Shown in pieces: positions 27,281-35,475 of a stretch of 64,000 bases of DNA. The DNA lies in assembly GCF_021389975.1 (NCBI RefSeq), contig NZ_CP089981.1, positions 6,225,501 to 6,289,500 of the forward strand, written 5' to 3'. Position 1 is the stretch's first letter, and each line of letters starts with the position of its first letter. The DNA comes from Fulvivirga ulvae. Its GTDB lineage: Bacteria; Bacteroidota; Bacteroidia; Cytophagales; Cyclobacteriaceae. The notes beneath the pieces were generated by a model, which worked only from the letters and a program-made list of their open reading frames with translations, made no database searches and was not told where the DNA came from. The translations under genes and the position numbers were made by a program.

Positions 27281-27565
27281 TTATGCTTTCCATTTTGCAG
27301 GGTCTCTCCTATTGTCAAACGAAGTGATAAGCTCTATTTTATCTTTCTTTACCTGATAATAAAGATTAATCTGTTTATTTATTACACACCTTCTTACTTG
27401 TTTCCTTTTACCTGATGTAGGGTCTTATTGAGATAAGTTCAAGTATTGATTGTAAACGATCATTAAACTTCTTTATGGTTTTATTTCCCCATTTGTCTGC
27501 TAAGTAGTTAAGTAAATTAAGATAGTCTTGCTTGGAGCGGGCGACCACTCGATCGGTTTACTCAT
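27281..27565 (-). pseudogene. RelE/ParE family toxin, disrupted by two frameshifts
   Basis: The gene starts at ATG 27565, overlapping the antitoxin TGA (ATGA). MSKPIEWSP is in frame, but the frame then breaks: the next part (SKQDYLNLLNYLADKWGNK..., ELISIRPY) is readable only in another frame, consistent with loss of one C in a CCC run. After RPY a second shift is needed to enter KRKQVRRCVINKQINLYY and TSFDNRRDPAKWKA, which ends at TAA 27281-27283. Together the pieces span about 95 codons, the normal ParE/RelE length. Either the toxin has decayed or the assembly has two indel errors. Confidence 0.8.
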
Positions 27566-27795
27566 AACTTGAATTTTTCCCGAATCTCTTTCATTACCTG
27601 CTCATGAGGAATGCCTTCTCCTCGGTTCAGTTGATCCAGTCCTTCATCAATAGCTAACTGTTCCTCTTTACTGATTTCATCCCACCAATGCATTTCTCTA
27701 GACTTTTTTAAAATAATAAACTCTTTTAATATCTTGGGGTCATTCAATCCCGCCAACCATTCTAATAAATTAAGTTTCTCAGCTCGTAGGTCCAT
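27562..27795 (-). CDS. Antitoxin of a RelE/ParE-type toxin-antitoxin pair
   Basis: 77 residues, acidic and helical (LEWLAGLNDPKILKEFIILKKS, then AIDEGLDQLNRGEGIPHEQV). HEQVMKEI is the common C-terminal feature of Bacteroidota addiction-module antitoxins that precede a RelE/ParE toxin. Its TGA overlaps the toxin ATG. Since the toxin is broken, this antitoxin may be an orphan. Confidence 0.75.
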   Translation of the reverse strand: MDLRAEKLNLLEWLAGLNDPKILKEFIILKKSREMHWWDEISKEEQLAIDEGLDQLNRGEGIPHEQVMKEIREKFKL

Positions 27796-28003
27796 GGATA
27801 ATCTATTTTTTACAAAACAACAATTTCTATTTATTTTTTATCTCATCTCATGGGTATTACTTATTTATGAACAAAGTTTTCACCTCTTGATTAACCTTTC
27901 TATTTCTTAAATAATTTTTCAATTTTAATTTTAAGCACAAAGCGTCCACGATTCCTACTGTTAAGCTTCTACAAATCTGACTTCTCTATAAGAGTCTAAA
28001 ATG

Positions 28004-28035
28004 CAAAAAAGGCCAGTCCTTGCGAACCGGCCTTT
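28004..28035 (-). terminator. Intrinsic terminator of katG
   Basis: AAAGGCC (28008-28014) and GGCCTTT (28029-28035) form a stem with further GT/AC pairs inside. On the minus strand it is followed by TTTTTTGC, 25 bp after the katG stop codon. Confidence 0.85.
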
Positions 28036-28060
28036 AACCTGACTTTAAAATCTATCAGTT

Positions 28061-30352
28061 TTAGTTCTGCGGATAGATCAAATCAAACCTGTCAAGTTTC
28101 ATTACTTTGTCCCAGGCAGCAACGAAATCGTGAACGAATTTTTCTTTGGCATCAGTGCTTGCATACACTTCAGCCAATGCTCTAAGCTCTGAATTAGAAC
28201 CGAAGATCAAATCCGCACGGGTTGCAGTGTACTTCACCTCGCCTGTTTTTCTGTCTTTGCCTTCAAACTTTTCTTTTGTGTCATCTACTGCACTCCATTC
28301 AGTACTCATATCCAAAAGATTAACAAAGAAATCATTGGTGAGCGCCTCTTTCTTTTCAGAGAATATTCCATGCTTTGAACCATCATAATTAGCACCCATT
28401 GCTCGCATTCCCCCTACCAGTACAGTCATTTCAGGAGCTGTCAGGGTCAATAACTGCGCTTTGTCAATCAGTAACTCTTCCGTAGAGATGGTATACCTTG
28501 TTTTCAGGTAATTGCGGAAACCGTCGGCCATAGGCTCAAGCAGATTGAATGACTCTATATCGGTTTGCTCCTGAGTGGCATCCATACGTCCGGGGATAAA
28601 GGGTACCTTAACTGAGTATCCCGCATTTGCAGCGGCTTTTTCCACACCTGCAGTACCTGCCAATACGATGAGGTCAGCCATGGAAACTTTCTTGCTGCCT
28701 GACTTTGCATTAAAATCCTTCTGAATATTTTCCAATACACCCAGCACTTTAGCCAGTTGCTCAGGGTTGTTCACTTCCCAGTCTTTCTGAGGAGCCAAAC
28801 GAATTCGTGCACCATTGGCACCACCTCTTCTGTCTGACCCTCTGTAGGTAGAAGCCGAGGCCCATGCTGTAGTAACCATTTCACTGATCGATAAATCTGA
28901 GTTTAGTATCTGCGACTTTAAATTTGCAATATCTTTTGAGTTTATCAATTCATGATTAACCGCAGGTATCGGGTCTTGCCAGATCAGATCTTCTGTAGGG
29001 GATTCCGGTCCTAAATAAGTGGTTTTAGGCCCCATGTCCCTATGAGTGAGTTTGAACCATGCCCTGGCAAAAGCATCATTAAACAGTTCTGGGTTTTCGT
29101 AAAATTTCCTGGATATCTTTTCAAAACCTGGATCCATCCTTAAGGACAAATCGGTGGTGAACATGGTAGGCTTATGGGTTTTTCCTTGCTCATAAGCATC
29201 AGGTACCATCATTTTAGGCTCACCCTTGGCTACCCACTGATGTCCGCCGGCAGGGCTTTTTGTAAGTTCCCATTCGTTTTCAAACAAGCTAAAGAAGAAC
29301 ATGTGGCTCCATTTGGTAGGAGTGGCTGTCCAGGTTACTTCCAAACCAGAAGTTATAGCATCGGCACCTTTTCCTGATTTGTATTTGCTCTTCCATCCAA
29401 ATCCCTGTTCTTCAATACCTGCGGCTTCTGGCTCTGCCCCAACATTAGAAGCTGGTCCTGCTCCGTGTGCCTTGCCCAGAGTGTGCCCTCCTGCTATTAA
29501 AGCTACGGTTTCTTCATCATTCATTCCCATTCTGCCAAAAGTTGCCCGAATGTCTTCAGCAGCAAGTAGCGGGTCAGGGTTGCCGTTAGGGCCTTCAGGA
29601 TTTACGTAGATCAATCCCATCTGTACTGCAGCCAGAGGGTTTTCCAGTTCTCTGTCCCCTGAATACCTCTCGCTGTCGGCCAGCCATTTTCCTTCGGCAC
29701 CCCAATATACATCTATTTCAGGTTCCCATACATCTTCTCTTCCTCCGGCAAAACCGAACGTTTTGAATCCCATGTCTTCAAGCGCCACATTCCCTGTCAG
29801 CACCATCAAATCGGCCCATGAGATTTTGTTGCCATACTTTTGCTTAACAGGCCAGATCAGGCGCCTGGCTTTATCCAGGTTAGCATTATCGGGCCAACTG
29901 TTAAGCGGGGCAAAGCGTTGCTGACCTGCACGCGAACCTCCACGGCCATCGGCAGAGCGGTAAGTACCGGCGCTATGCCACGCCATTCTGATGAATAAAC
30001 CGCCATAATGACCAAAATCGGCAGGCCACCAATCCTGAGAATCAGTCAATACTTTTCTGATGTCGCTTTTTACTGAGTCATAAGGCAGGCTGTTGAATGC
30101 TTCAATGTAGTTAAAATCTTCTTCCATCGGGTCGGACAGGGAAGAGTTTTGGCGAAGTATGCTCAGGTTCAGTTGATTCGGCCACCAGTCGCTATTGCTG
30201 TTGGCGTTCATGTTTGACCTGCTCTTTTTAGTGGCTCCGGATTTTCCGTCGACTTCAGCCACCTTTTCCACCTCCTGTGTGGGTTTTTCCTGGCAAGCCG
30301 TCATTACTGCTCCCAGTGCAAACAACACATAAAATGTAAGTGTCTTTTTCAT
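28061..30352 (-). CDS. katG: Catalase-peroxidase (KatG) with lipoprotein signal
   Basis: 763 residues from the ATG at 30352 (a TTG at 30361 is in frame). The N-terminus is a hydrophobic stretch ending in MTAC (Cys20), a lipobox, followed by a low-complexity linker before DWWPNQLNL. The catalase-peroxidase core is intact: RMAWHSAGTYR (Arg122, Trp125, His126), VYWGAEGKW (Tyr216) and VQMGLIYVNPEGP (Met245), the Trp-Tyr-Met adduct residues, and GGHTLGKAHG (His290, haem ligand), plus a degenerate second domain. It breaks down H2O2 and peroxidises substrates. Placement outside the cytoplasm is unusual for this family. Confidence 0.96.
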   Translation of the reverse strand: MKKTLTFYVLFALGAVMTACQEKPTQEVEKVAEVDGKSGATKKSRSNMNANSNSDWWPNQLNLSILRQNSSLSDPMEEDFNYIEAFNSLPYDSVKSDIRKVLTDSQDWWPADFGHYGGLFIRMAWHSAGTYRSADGRGGSRAGQQRFAPLNSWPDNANLDKARRLIWPVKQKYGNKISWADLMVLTGNVALEDMGFKTFGFAGGREDVWEPEIDVYWGAEGKWLADSERYSGDRELENPLAAVQMGLIYVNPEGPNGNPDPLLAAEDIRATFGRMGMNDEETVALIAGGHTLGKAHGAGPASNVGAEPEAAGIEEQGFGWKSKYKSGKGADAITSGLEVTWTATPTKWSHMFFFSLFENEWELTKSPAGGHQWVAKGEPKMMVPDAYEQGKTHKPTMFTTDLSLRMDPGFEKISRKFYENPELFNDAFARAWFKLTHRDMGPKTTYLGPESPTEDLIWQDPIPAVNHELINSKDIANLKSQILNSDLSISEMVTTAWASASTYRGSDRRGGANGARIRLAPQKDWEVNNPEQLAKVLGVLENIQKDFNAKSGSKKVSMADLIVLAGTAGVEKAAANAGYSVKVPFIPGRMDATQEQTDIESFNLLEPMADGFRNYLKTRYTISTEELLIDKAQLLTLTAPEMTVLVGGMRAMGANYDGSKHGIFSEKKEALTNDFFVNLLDMSTEWSAVDDTKEKFEGKDRKTGEVKYTATRADLIFGSNSELRALAEVYASTDAKEKFVHDFVAAWDKVMKLDRFDLIYPQN

Positions 30353-30989
30353 ATGCTTCAAGGTTGAAATAAGTTTGTTAAAATTTATACAAGTTTAACA
30401 GCTTGTCACCTCTCAGATAAGCGAAAAAGATCGATTTTATTGATAGCGATATTGAGGTTTTCAATCAAGTCATTTCAGGGCAGGTGATGAGCCGGTTAAC
30501 TGGTTGATTTACCGGGAGTAGTATTGGTAAATATTGGTATTGGTTGAGGAGTGATTGGTAAAAGGTGAAGGGGAAATTCGTAAAAGAGTGACCGGTGATC
30601 GGTGGTTTTTAGAACAAAAAACATTTCGTCCTATGTTTGAAGGAGGAAATTAGAAAGGTTAAATTAGATTATCTTTAACCTCGAAAAGAAAGGAGAAAGG
30701 AAAAGACTATAGATCGTCATTCTGAAACTTTCTTTCTATAAATAGATTATCACTGCCGAACTGCATAGAAAATATTCAGAATCTCTCGAAGCAGGGGCAG
30801 TATATAACCATGGACTACACACTTAATTATGGGATCCAGAAGTTAGAAGTTAAGGTGCCCGCTAAGCCTGACCCGCATAATATCAAAGGTATGCAGCTCA
30901 AATCGTGGTGTTATCTTCGAGAGATATCCGCTGGGAAGAAGATGGCTAGAAGCTGCAACAGTGCCAGACATTTTGCAATACTCATACAT
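30353..30989. other. Gene-poor region upstream of katG
   Basis: No convincing gene is found in about 640 bp. It holds four ATTGGT copies (30523, 30533, 30539, 30554; spacing 10, 6, 15) near a CCGGT...ACCGG pair, and ATTCTGAA (30719-30726) opposite TTCAGAAT (30775-30782), which resembles a degenerate interspersed repeat. The AT-rich start (30362-30420) is the probable katG promoter. One 84-codon plus-strand frame (30810-31064) was rejected. Confidence 0.5.
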
Positions 30990-31373
30990 TCAAGGCCTGA
31001 ATATATCATTAAGTTCTTCTCCCAAAACAAAGATAAACTTGTCTCCATTTCTGATTATGGCTAATGTGTCACTATCCTGATTTTTAAAAAGAGAGTCCCC
31101 TACTTGAATAAATCTATTCAAATAAAATGGAGTATAAAGATTATTTCGAGCATAAGGAAGTTTGAATTCATAACCATTATCAATCTCCACATATGCGACG
31201 GATTGACTCGCTCCGGTAGCTATTACCCTGCCTTGTAAGGATGATCTTTTACCTATAAGAGGATATTTTGTTTCTTTGGAATGGCTACCAAAAACCAGTA
31301 GTACCATTGCTATGACAGTAAATACTGCCATAGTCTTAAACAGTAATCGGATATCTTTAGTATTTCTTAGCAT
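30990..31373 (-). CDS. Hypothetical small membrane-anchored protein
   Basis: 127 residues. An N-terminal hydrophobic helix (about 11-30, TMAVFTVIAMVLLVFGS) with a positive head (RNTKDIR) is followed by a beta-rich domain (LQGRVIATGASQSVAYVEIDNGYEFKLPYARNN). No family is recognised. It has its own ATG and precedes no obvious operon partner; function unknown. Confidence 0.55.
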   Translation of the reverse strand: MLRNTKDIRLLFKTMAVFTVIAMVLLVFGSHSKETKYPLIGKRSSLQGRVIATGASQSVAYVEIDNGYEFKLPYARNNLYTPFYLNRFIQVGDSLFKNQDSDTLAIIRNGDKFIFVLGEELNDIFRP

Positions 31374-31432
31374 ACTCAGACATCAAGTGCATGGATTAAA
31401 ACGTGCATATTGAATCATAGTTAGCTTCAATA

Positions 31433-32422
31433 TTACTTCAGCTTCAATACCTTCTTAAGCTCACGTTTCTTCAAATCAAGCAGGCCGGCTTCCGGTAAGC
31501 GCTCTGTTAGTTCTCGCCAGTTTTCATTTTCTCTGAAAATGCGCTTAAATATGGGTAAGGCCTCCTCCAGTCTGTCGTTGTTGGCAAGGGCCACGGCTTT
31601 CCAGTATTGCATTTCGAGGTTTTCGGGAAACATAGATTCGGCTTTGCCATACTCCTGCAAGGCAAGCGACATATCCCCTACTTCTACAGCCAGATCTCCT
31701 TTATTCATGTGCTCATAGGCCCTGTATATCTTGAGCAATCTTTTGAGCTCAACAAGCGGTTCCTCATTATCATCCACTCTCAGGTCGATCATGGGGTCAT
31801 TCCAGGGATTTTCTTCCGGCTTTCCTTTCACTACCAGCAATGCTGCCGACTGCCTTCCCCGGATATCACCACCTGCCTCCTCTCCTGCTTCAAGTGCTAT
31901 CAGCACCCGTTCAGCTAACGGCAGTTTTCTGCTCTTCTCAAATGCAGCAGCCATGGCCGGCCATACATCCTTATTCAGCATCATATTGGCTTGTACAGAA
32001 TAGTTGTCCCCCTGCTGATGCCCGGCATATTTAATACAGTTTTCTCCTGTATGCGTGGCAACATTGCCTCTGGCATCCATAATGGCCACTTGCCTTACCT
32101 CCCGGCCTTCATCTGATTTCAGCAAAATTTTGAGTGCCTGTTCAGCAGTTTTGCCGTTCTTCAGAAGCTCAAGTCCTCTTATTCCAAATGATTTATTCAC
32201 AAAGGATTGTGTAGCTATCACACCCACACCAGCCTCGCCCCAGCTTACCGCAGTACCTACCGAAAACCAGTGGCTTTGGACACCAACGGCCATTTCACCG
32301 GTATCAGGGTCGCGGGCTACGATAGAATATGTATGTGCAAACGGCTCCTTTTGGAGATATAACTGAGATGCTACTGGTCGAACCATAAACAACAAGAGCA
32401 ATGAGGTTATAAGCTTTAACAT
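31433..32422 (-). CDS. DUF1028 domain secreted protein with TPR-like tail
   Basis: 329 residues from the ATG at 32422 (a TTG 21 bases upstream is in frame). A signal peptide (LLLLFMVRPVAS) precedes the DUF1028 domain (about 30-235): HTYSIVARDPDTGEMAVGVQS and GVGVIATQSFVNKSFG are the hallmark, with the Ntn-hydrolase-like start after cleavage still speculative. The tail (about 240-325) has TPR-like helices. DUF1028 is of unknown function, perhaps a self-processing hydrolase. Confidence 0.87.
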   Translation of the reverse strand: MLKLITSLLLLFMVRPVASQLYLQKEPFAHTYSIVARDPDTGEMAVGVQSHWFSVGTAVSWGEAGVGVIATQSFVNKSFGIRGLELLKNGKTAEQALKILLKSDEGREVRQVAIMDARGNVATHTGENCIKYAGHQQGDNYSVQANMMLNKDVWPAMAAAFEKSRKLPLAERVLIALEAGEEAGGDIRGRQSAALLVVKGKPEENPWNDPMIDLRVDDNEEPLVELKRLLKIYRAYEHMNKGDLAVEVGDMSLALQEYGKAESMFPENLEMQYWKAVALANNDRLEEALPIFKRIFRENENWRELTERLPEAGLLDLKKRELKKVLKLK

Positions 32423-32624
32423 GTTAACGATTTTGATGCTCAATATACTTAAAAGTTAAGGAATTTTGCCTTTAAATATCAAACAATCGGGCCTCTGATG
32501 CATGTACCCCCCCCAGGCACAGAATTTATATTACTTTGTTTATATCGAGAATACATAATTAATGTATTTTAAATATATTTTTCATACCTACTTTAGCTTG
32601 AGATTTCTTTATTTCGCAAGAAGT

Positions 32625-33644
32625 ATGCACATCCAAAAAAACGTATCCCTTAAATCTTTGAATACTTTCGGACTGGAAGCCAATGCGAGAGTATTTGTTG
32701 AAGTAAAGTCCATCGACGAATTGCAGGAAACTCTCCGGTCTGAAACTGCCCGAGACAATGACCTGCTTGTTCTTGGCGGTGGTAGTAACGTATTGCTATC
32801 CAAAGATTTTAATGGCCTGGTGATTAAAAACAGTATTGATGGCAAGGAGGTGGTTCACGAAACGGATGATTTCGTACTTGTAAAAGTTGGTGCCGGGGAA
32901 AACTGGCATAGCTTTGTACTATATGCACTGGAAAACGATTGGGGTGGCATAGAAAATCTTTCTCTTATACCCGGAACCGTAGGTGCAGCTCCCATGCAAA
33001 ATATAGGTGCGTACGGTGTAGAAATAAAAGAGGTATTTGAAAATTTGCAGGCGGTAAACATCAGTTCCGGCGAGGTTGAAAAGTTCAATAAAGAAGCCTG
33101 CCGTTTTGGATATCGTGAAAGTATCTTTAAAAATAAAGTTAAAGGGCAGTACATCATAACACATGTTACCCTGAGGTTGACTAAGAAAAACCATCAAATC
33201 AACACTTCTTACGGCGCTATTTCAGAAACTCTGGAAGAAATTAAGGTGAAAAAGCCTTCCATTCAGGATGTCAGCCGTGCAGTAATTAAAATAAGACAAA
33301 GTAAGCTACCCGACCCTGCAAAAATTGGTAATGCCGGCAGCTTCTTTAAAAACCCGAGTGTCGATCGTATTCAGTACGAAGAACTAAAAACAGAATATCC
33401 GGAAATACCCGGATACGATCTGCCTGACAACTGCGTGAAAGTGCCCGCCGGTTGGCTTATTGAACACTGCGGTTGGAAAGGGGTAACCCGTGGCAATATA
33501 GGGGTACATAAAAACCAGGCCCTGGTACTGGTCAATTATGGTGGAGGTAAAGGGGACGAGCTCAGGCAACTTGCTGAAGAGATCAGGTTATCAGTTATCA
33601 AAAAATTTGGTATTGAGCTTAATGCTGAAGTGAATATTATCTGA
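32625..33644 (+). CDS. murB: UDP-N-acetylenolpyruvoylglucosamine reductase
   Basis: 339 residues from the ATG at 32625 (MHIQKNVSLKSLNTFGLEA); an upstream in-frame start would add an unusual 21-residue tail. The FAD-binding motif LLVLGGGSNVLL (about 48-59) and NLSLIPGTVGAAPMQNIGAYGVE (about 114-136) are clear, and the C-terminal NAGSFFKNP...KVPAGWLIEHCGWKG block completes the family. It makes UDP-MurNAc from UDP-GlcNAc-enolpyruvate. An 8-C tract lies about 110 bp upstream. Confidence 0.95.
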   Translation: MHIQKNVSLKSLNTFGLEANARVFVEVKSIDELQETLRSETARDNDLLVLGGGSNVLLSKDFNGLVIKNSIDGKEVVHETDDFVLVKVGAGENWHSFVLYALENDWGGIENLSLIPGTVGAAPMQNIGAYGVEIKEVFENLQAVNISSGEVEKFNKEACRFGYRESIFKNKVKGQYIITHVTLRLTKKNHQINTSYGAISETLEEIKVKKPSIQDVSRAVIKIRQSKLPDPAKIGNAGSFFKNPSVDRIQYEELKTEYPEIPGYDLPDNCVKVPAGWLIEHCGWKGVTRGNIGVHKNQALVLVNYGGGKGDELRQLAEEIRLSVIKKFGIELNAEVNII

Positions 33645-33666
33645 CTCCTCCAAATCATCGGCATGA

Positions 33667-34149
33667 TCAGGTAAGGGCGGTAGCGTGAGCAATATTGCCA
33701 TGATATCTCTCCACCTGAACGCCAAATTTTGTCAGGAAGTCAACCCCTTCATCACTTGCTATGCCCTTATATTCTGCATATGAATTGAGGTAAATCACTT
33801 TGCTCACTCCCATGGTGAATATTATTCTCGCACATGCCAGGCAAGGTGCGAGTGTAACGTACAAGGTGGCTCCGTTTACTTCAGTCTTATTCTTAACGGC
33901 ATAAAGCAATGCATTTTGCTCGGCATGTATAGCCAGCGAGCAGCCGCCCTTTGAGTCTCGCGGGCAGCCCTGATCCGGCCACTGCTCATCGCAATTATGT
34001 GTGCCGGCCGGTGGCCCGTTGTAACCAATGGAAATAATGCGCGTGTCTTTGGCCAAAACGGCTCCAACATGTCTTTTTATGCAATGAGACTTTTTGGCCA
34101 GATTAACAGCCAGTTCCATAAAAATATCATCGAATTCCGGACGCTCCAT
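33667..34149 (-). CDS. Deoxycytidylate (dCMP) deaminase family protein
   Basis: 160 residues. The zinc site is HAE (75-77) and PCLAC (102-106); HVGAVLAKDTRIISIGYNGPPAG (about 27-49) is the dCMP-deaminase signature. It converts dCMP to dUMP. It is convergent with murB and divergent from the DUF2911 gene. Confidence 0.92.
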   Translation of the reverse strand: MERPEFDDIFMELAVNLAKKSHCIKRHVGAVLAKDTRIISIGYNGPPAGTHNCDEQWPDQGCPRDSKGGCSLAIHAEQNALLYAVKNKTEVNGATLYVTLAPCLACARIIFTMGVSKVIYLNSYAEYKGIASDEGVDFLTKFGVQVERYHGNIAHATALT

Positions 34150-34234
34150 GTGGGTCTATCGTTTACTTTGTGCGGTACAATATTTGTTCAGAAGTTGCGT
34201 ATATTTAACCGCAGATCAAAATCAACGCAAAGTT

Positions 34235-34783
34235 ATGAATTCCAGATTCCGATACCTCACTTTTTTAATTATCTTATTTTCAGCCTTCCAGTCTAATGTT
34301 TTTGCACAGGAGGCGGTAACACCCCGCCCTAGTCCCGCAGCAATTGTTACCATGAAATACGATGAGACCTATGTAAAGCTAACTTATAGCCAGCCTCATA
34401 AAAGAGGCAGAGATATTTTCGGGGGCCTTGTACCTTATGGCCATGTATGGAGAACAGGCGCCAATGAGGCAACTGAAATAACGCTTACAGGAGATATACT
34501 TATGAATGGTGATACATTAAAGACGGGCACTTACTCGATCTTTACCATTCCGCAAAAGAACCAATGGACGCTAATTATCAATGCAGAACTAGGGCAATGG
34601 GGTGCTTATAATTATAACAAGGAAGCTGATGTTATGAGGTTTGATGTGCCCACTCAGCACATACAAGGTACGGTATGGGAACCGTTCACCATTACTTTCG
34701 AGCAAAAAAACGATACTGCTGACCTCATGATCATGTGGGACCAGACCAGGGTAGCAATCCCAATTCAGTTTTTAAAAGAATAA
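34235..34783 (+). CDS. DUF2911 domain secreted protein
   Basis: 182 residues from the ATG at 34235; longer frames reach into the dCMP deaminase gene and are unlikely. A signal peptide (LTFLIILFSAFQSNVFAQ) is followed by the DUF2911 domain: RPSPAAIVTMKYDETYVKLTYSQPHKRGRDIFGG and WRTGANEATEI. Function unknown. It precedes the response regulator by 11 bp and may be part of that unit. Confidence 0.88.
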   Translation: MNSRFRYLTFLIILFSAFQSNVFAQEAVTPRPSPAAIVTMKYDETYVKLTYSQPHKRGRDIFGGLVPYGHVWRTGANEATEITLTGDILMNGDTLKTGTYSIFTIPQKNQWTLIINAELGQWGAYNYNKEADVMRFDVPTQHIQGTVWEPFTITFEQKNDTADLMIMWDQTRVAIPIQFLKE

Positions 34784-34794
34784 ACACATAAGAA

Positions 34795-35475
34795 GTGAAA
34801 ATACTGGTAGTGGAAGATGAGGTGAAGGTCGCCAATCATTTGAAGCAAGGCCTTGAAGAGAATGAGTACGAAGTGGATATTGCCTACGACGGCTCTATGG
34901 GTTTAAAACTTTTACACCAGTATAGCTACGACTTACTGATCGTTGATGCAATTTTACCAGGAAAGAGCGGATTTGAAATTTGCCGTGAAATACGCAACAA
35001 GGATAACGACATTAAAATCATTATGCTCACCGCACTGGGAACGACTGACGATAAGATAGAAGGGCTCGAATCCGGTGCTGATGATTATATGGTTAAACCT
35101 TTTGACTTTCGGGAACTCCTTGCCCGAATTAAGGCCGTAAGCAAACGCAGATCATCTGTAGACAATCCTACCTCCTCAATAAAAGTAGGTGAGCTGGAGC
35201 TGAACCTCACAAAAAAGGTTGCCATCCGGAATGGCAGGCAAATAGACCTTACCGCAAAAGAATATATGCTTCTTGAGTTTCTCATGCGCAACAAGGGGCG
35301 GGTGCTTTCAAGGCTGGAGATCATTGAAAAGGTCTGGGAGCTTGATTTTGATACAGGTACTAATGTAGTTGATGTCTATGTCAATATACTGCGAAAGAAA
35401 ATCGACAAGGACTTTGATCATAAACTTATTCACACCCGGGTAGGTATGGGCTACTTTATTGATGACCGGGAATGA
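34795..35475 (+). CDS. OmpR/PhoB-type response regulator
   Basis: 226 residues, GTG start. The receiver domain has the phosphorylation site Asp51 (LLIVDAILPGKSGFE), the acidic pocket (EDE, 7-9) and Lys101 (MVKPF); the winged-helix DNA-binding domain (about 130-225) has LTAKEYMLLEFLMRNKGRVLSR and VDVYVNILRKKID. Its stop overlaps the ATG of the sensor kinase (ATGA), a classic pair. The likely target gene is the coiled-coil protein just downstream. Confidence 0.96.
   Translation: MKILVVEDEVKVANHLKQGLEENEYEVDIAYDGSMGLKLLHQYSYDLLIVDAILPGKSGFEICREIRNKDNDIKIIMLTALGTTDDKIEGLESGADDYMVKPFDFRELLARIKAVSKRRSSVDNPTSSIKVGELELNLTKKVAIRNGRQIDLTAKEYMLLEFLMRNKGRVLSRLEIIEKVWELDFDTGTNVVDVYVNILRKKIDKDFDHKLIHTRVGMGYFIDDRE

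Noticed and set aside
27149..27415. 88-codon plus-strand frame over the broken toxin
   Set aside because: The toxin remnant on the other strand explains this DNA better (three matching fragments, ATGA overlap with antitoxin).
30810..31064. 84-codon plus-strand frame upstream of the gene at 30990
   Set aside because: The last part is antisense to the 30990-31373 gene, there is no family resemblance, and its composition does not look coding.
32507..32514. Promoter phase variation of murB as a firm call
   Set aside because: murB is essential, so on/off switching is improbable; only the tract itself is reported as an observation.
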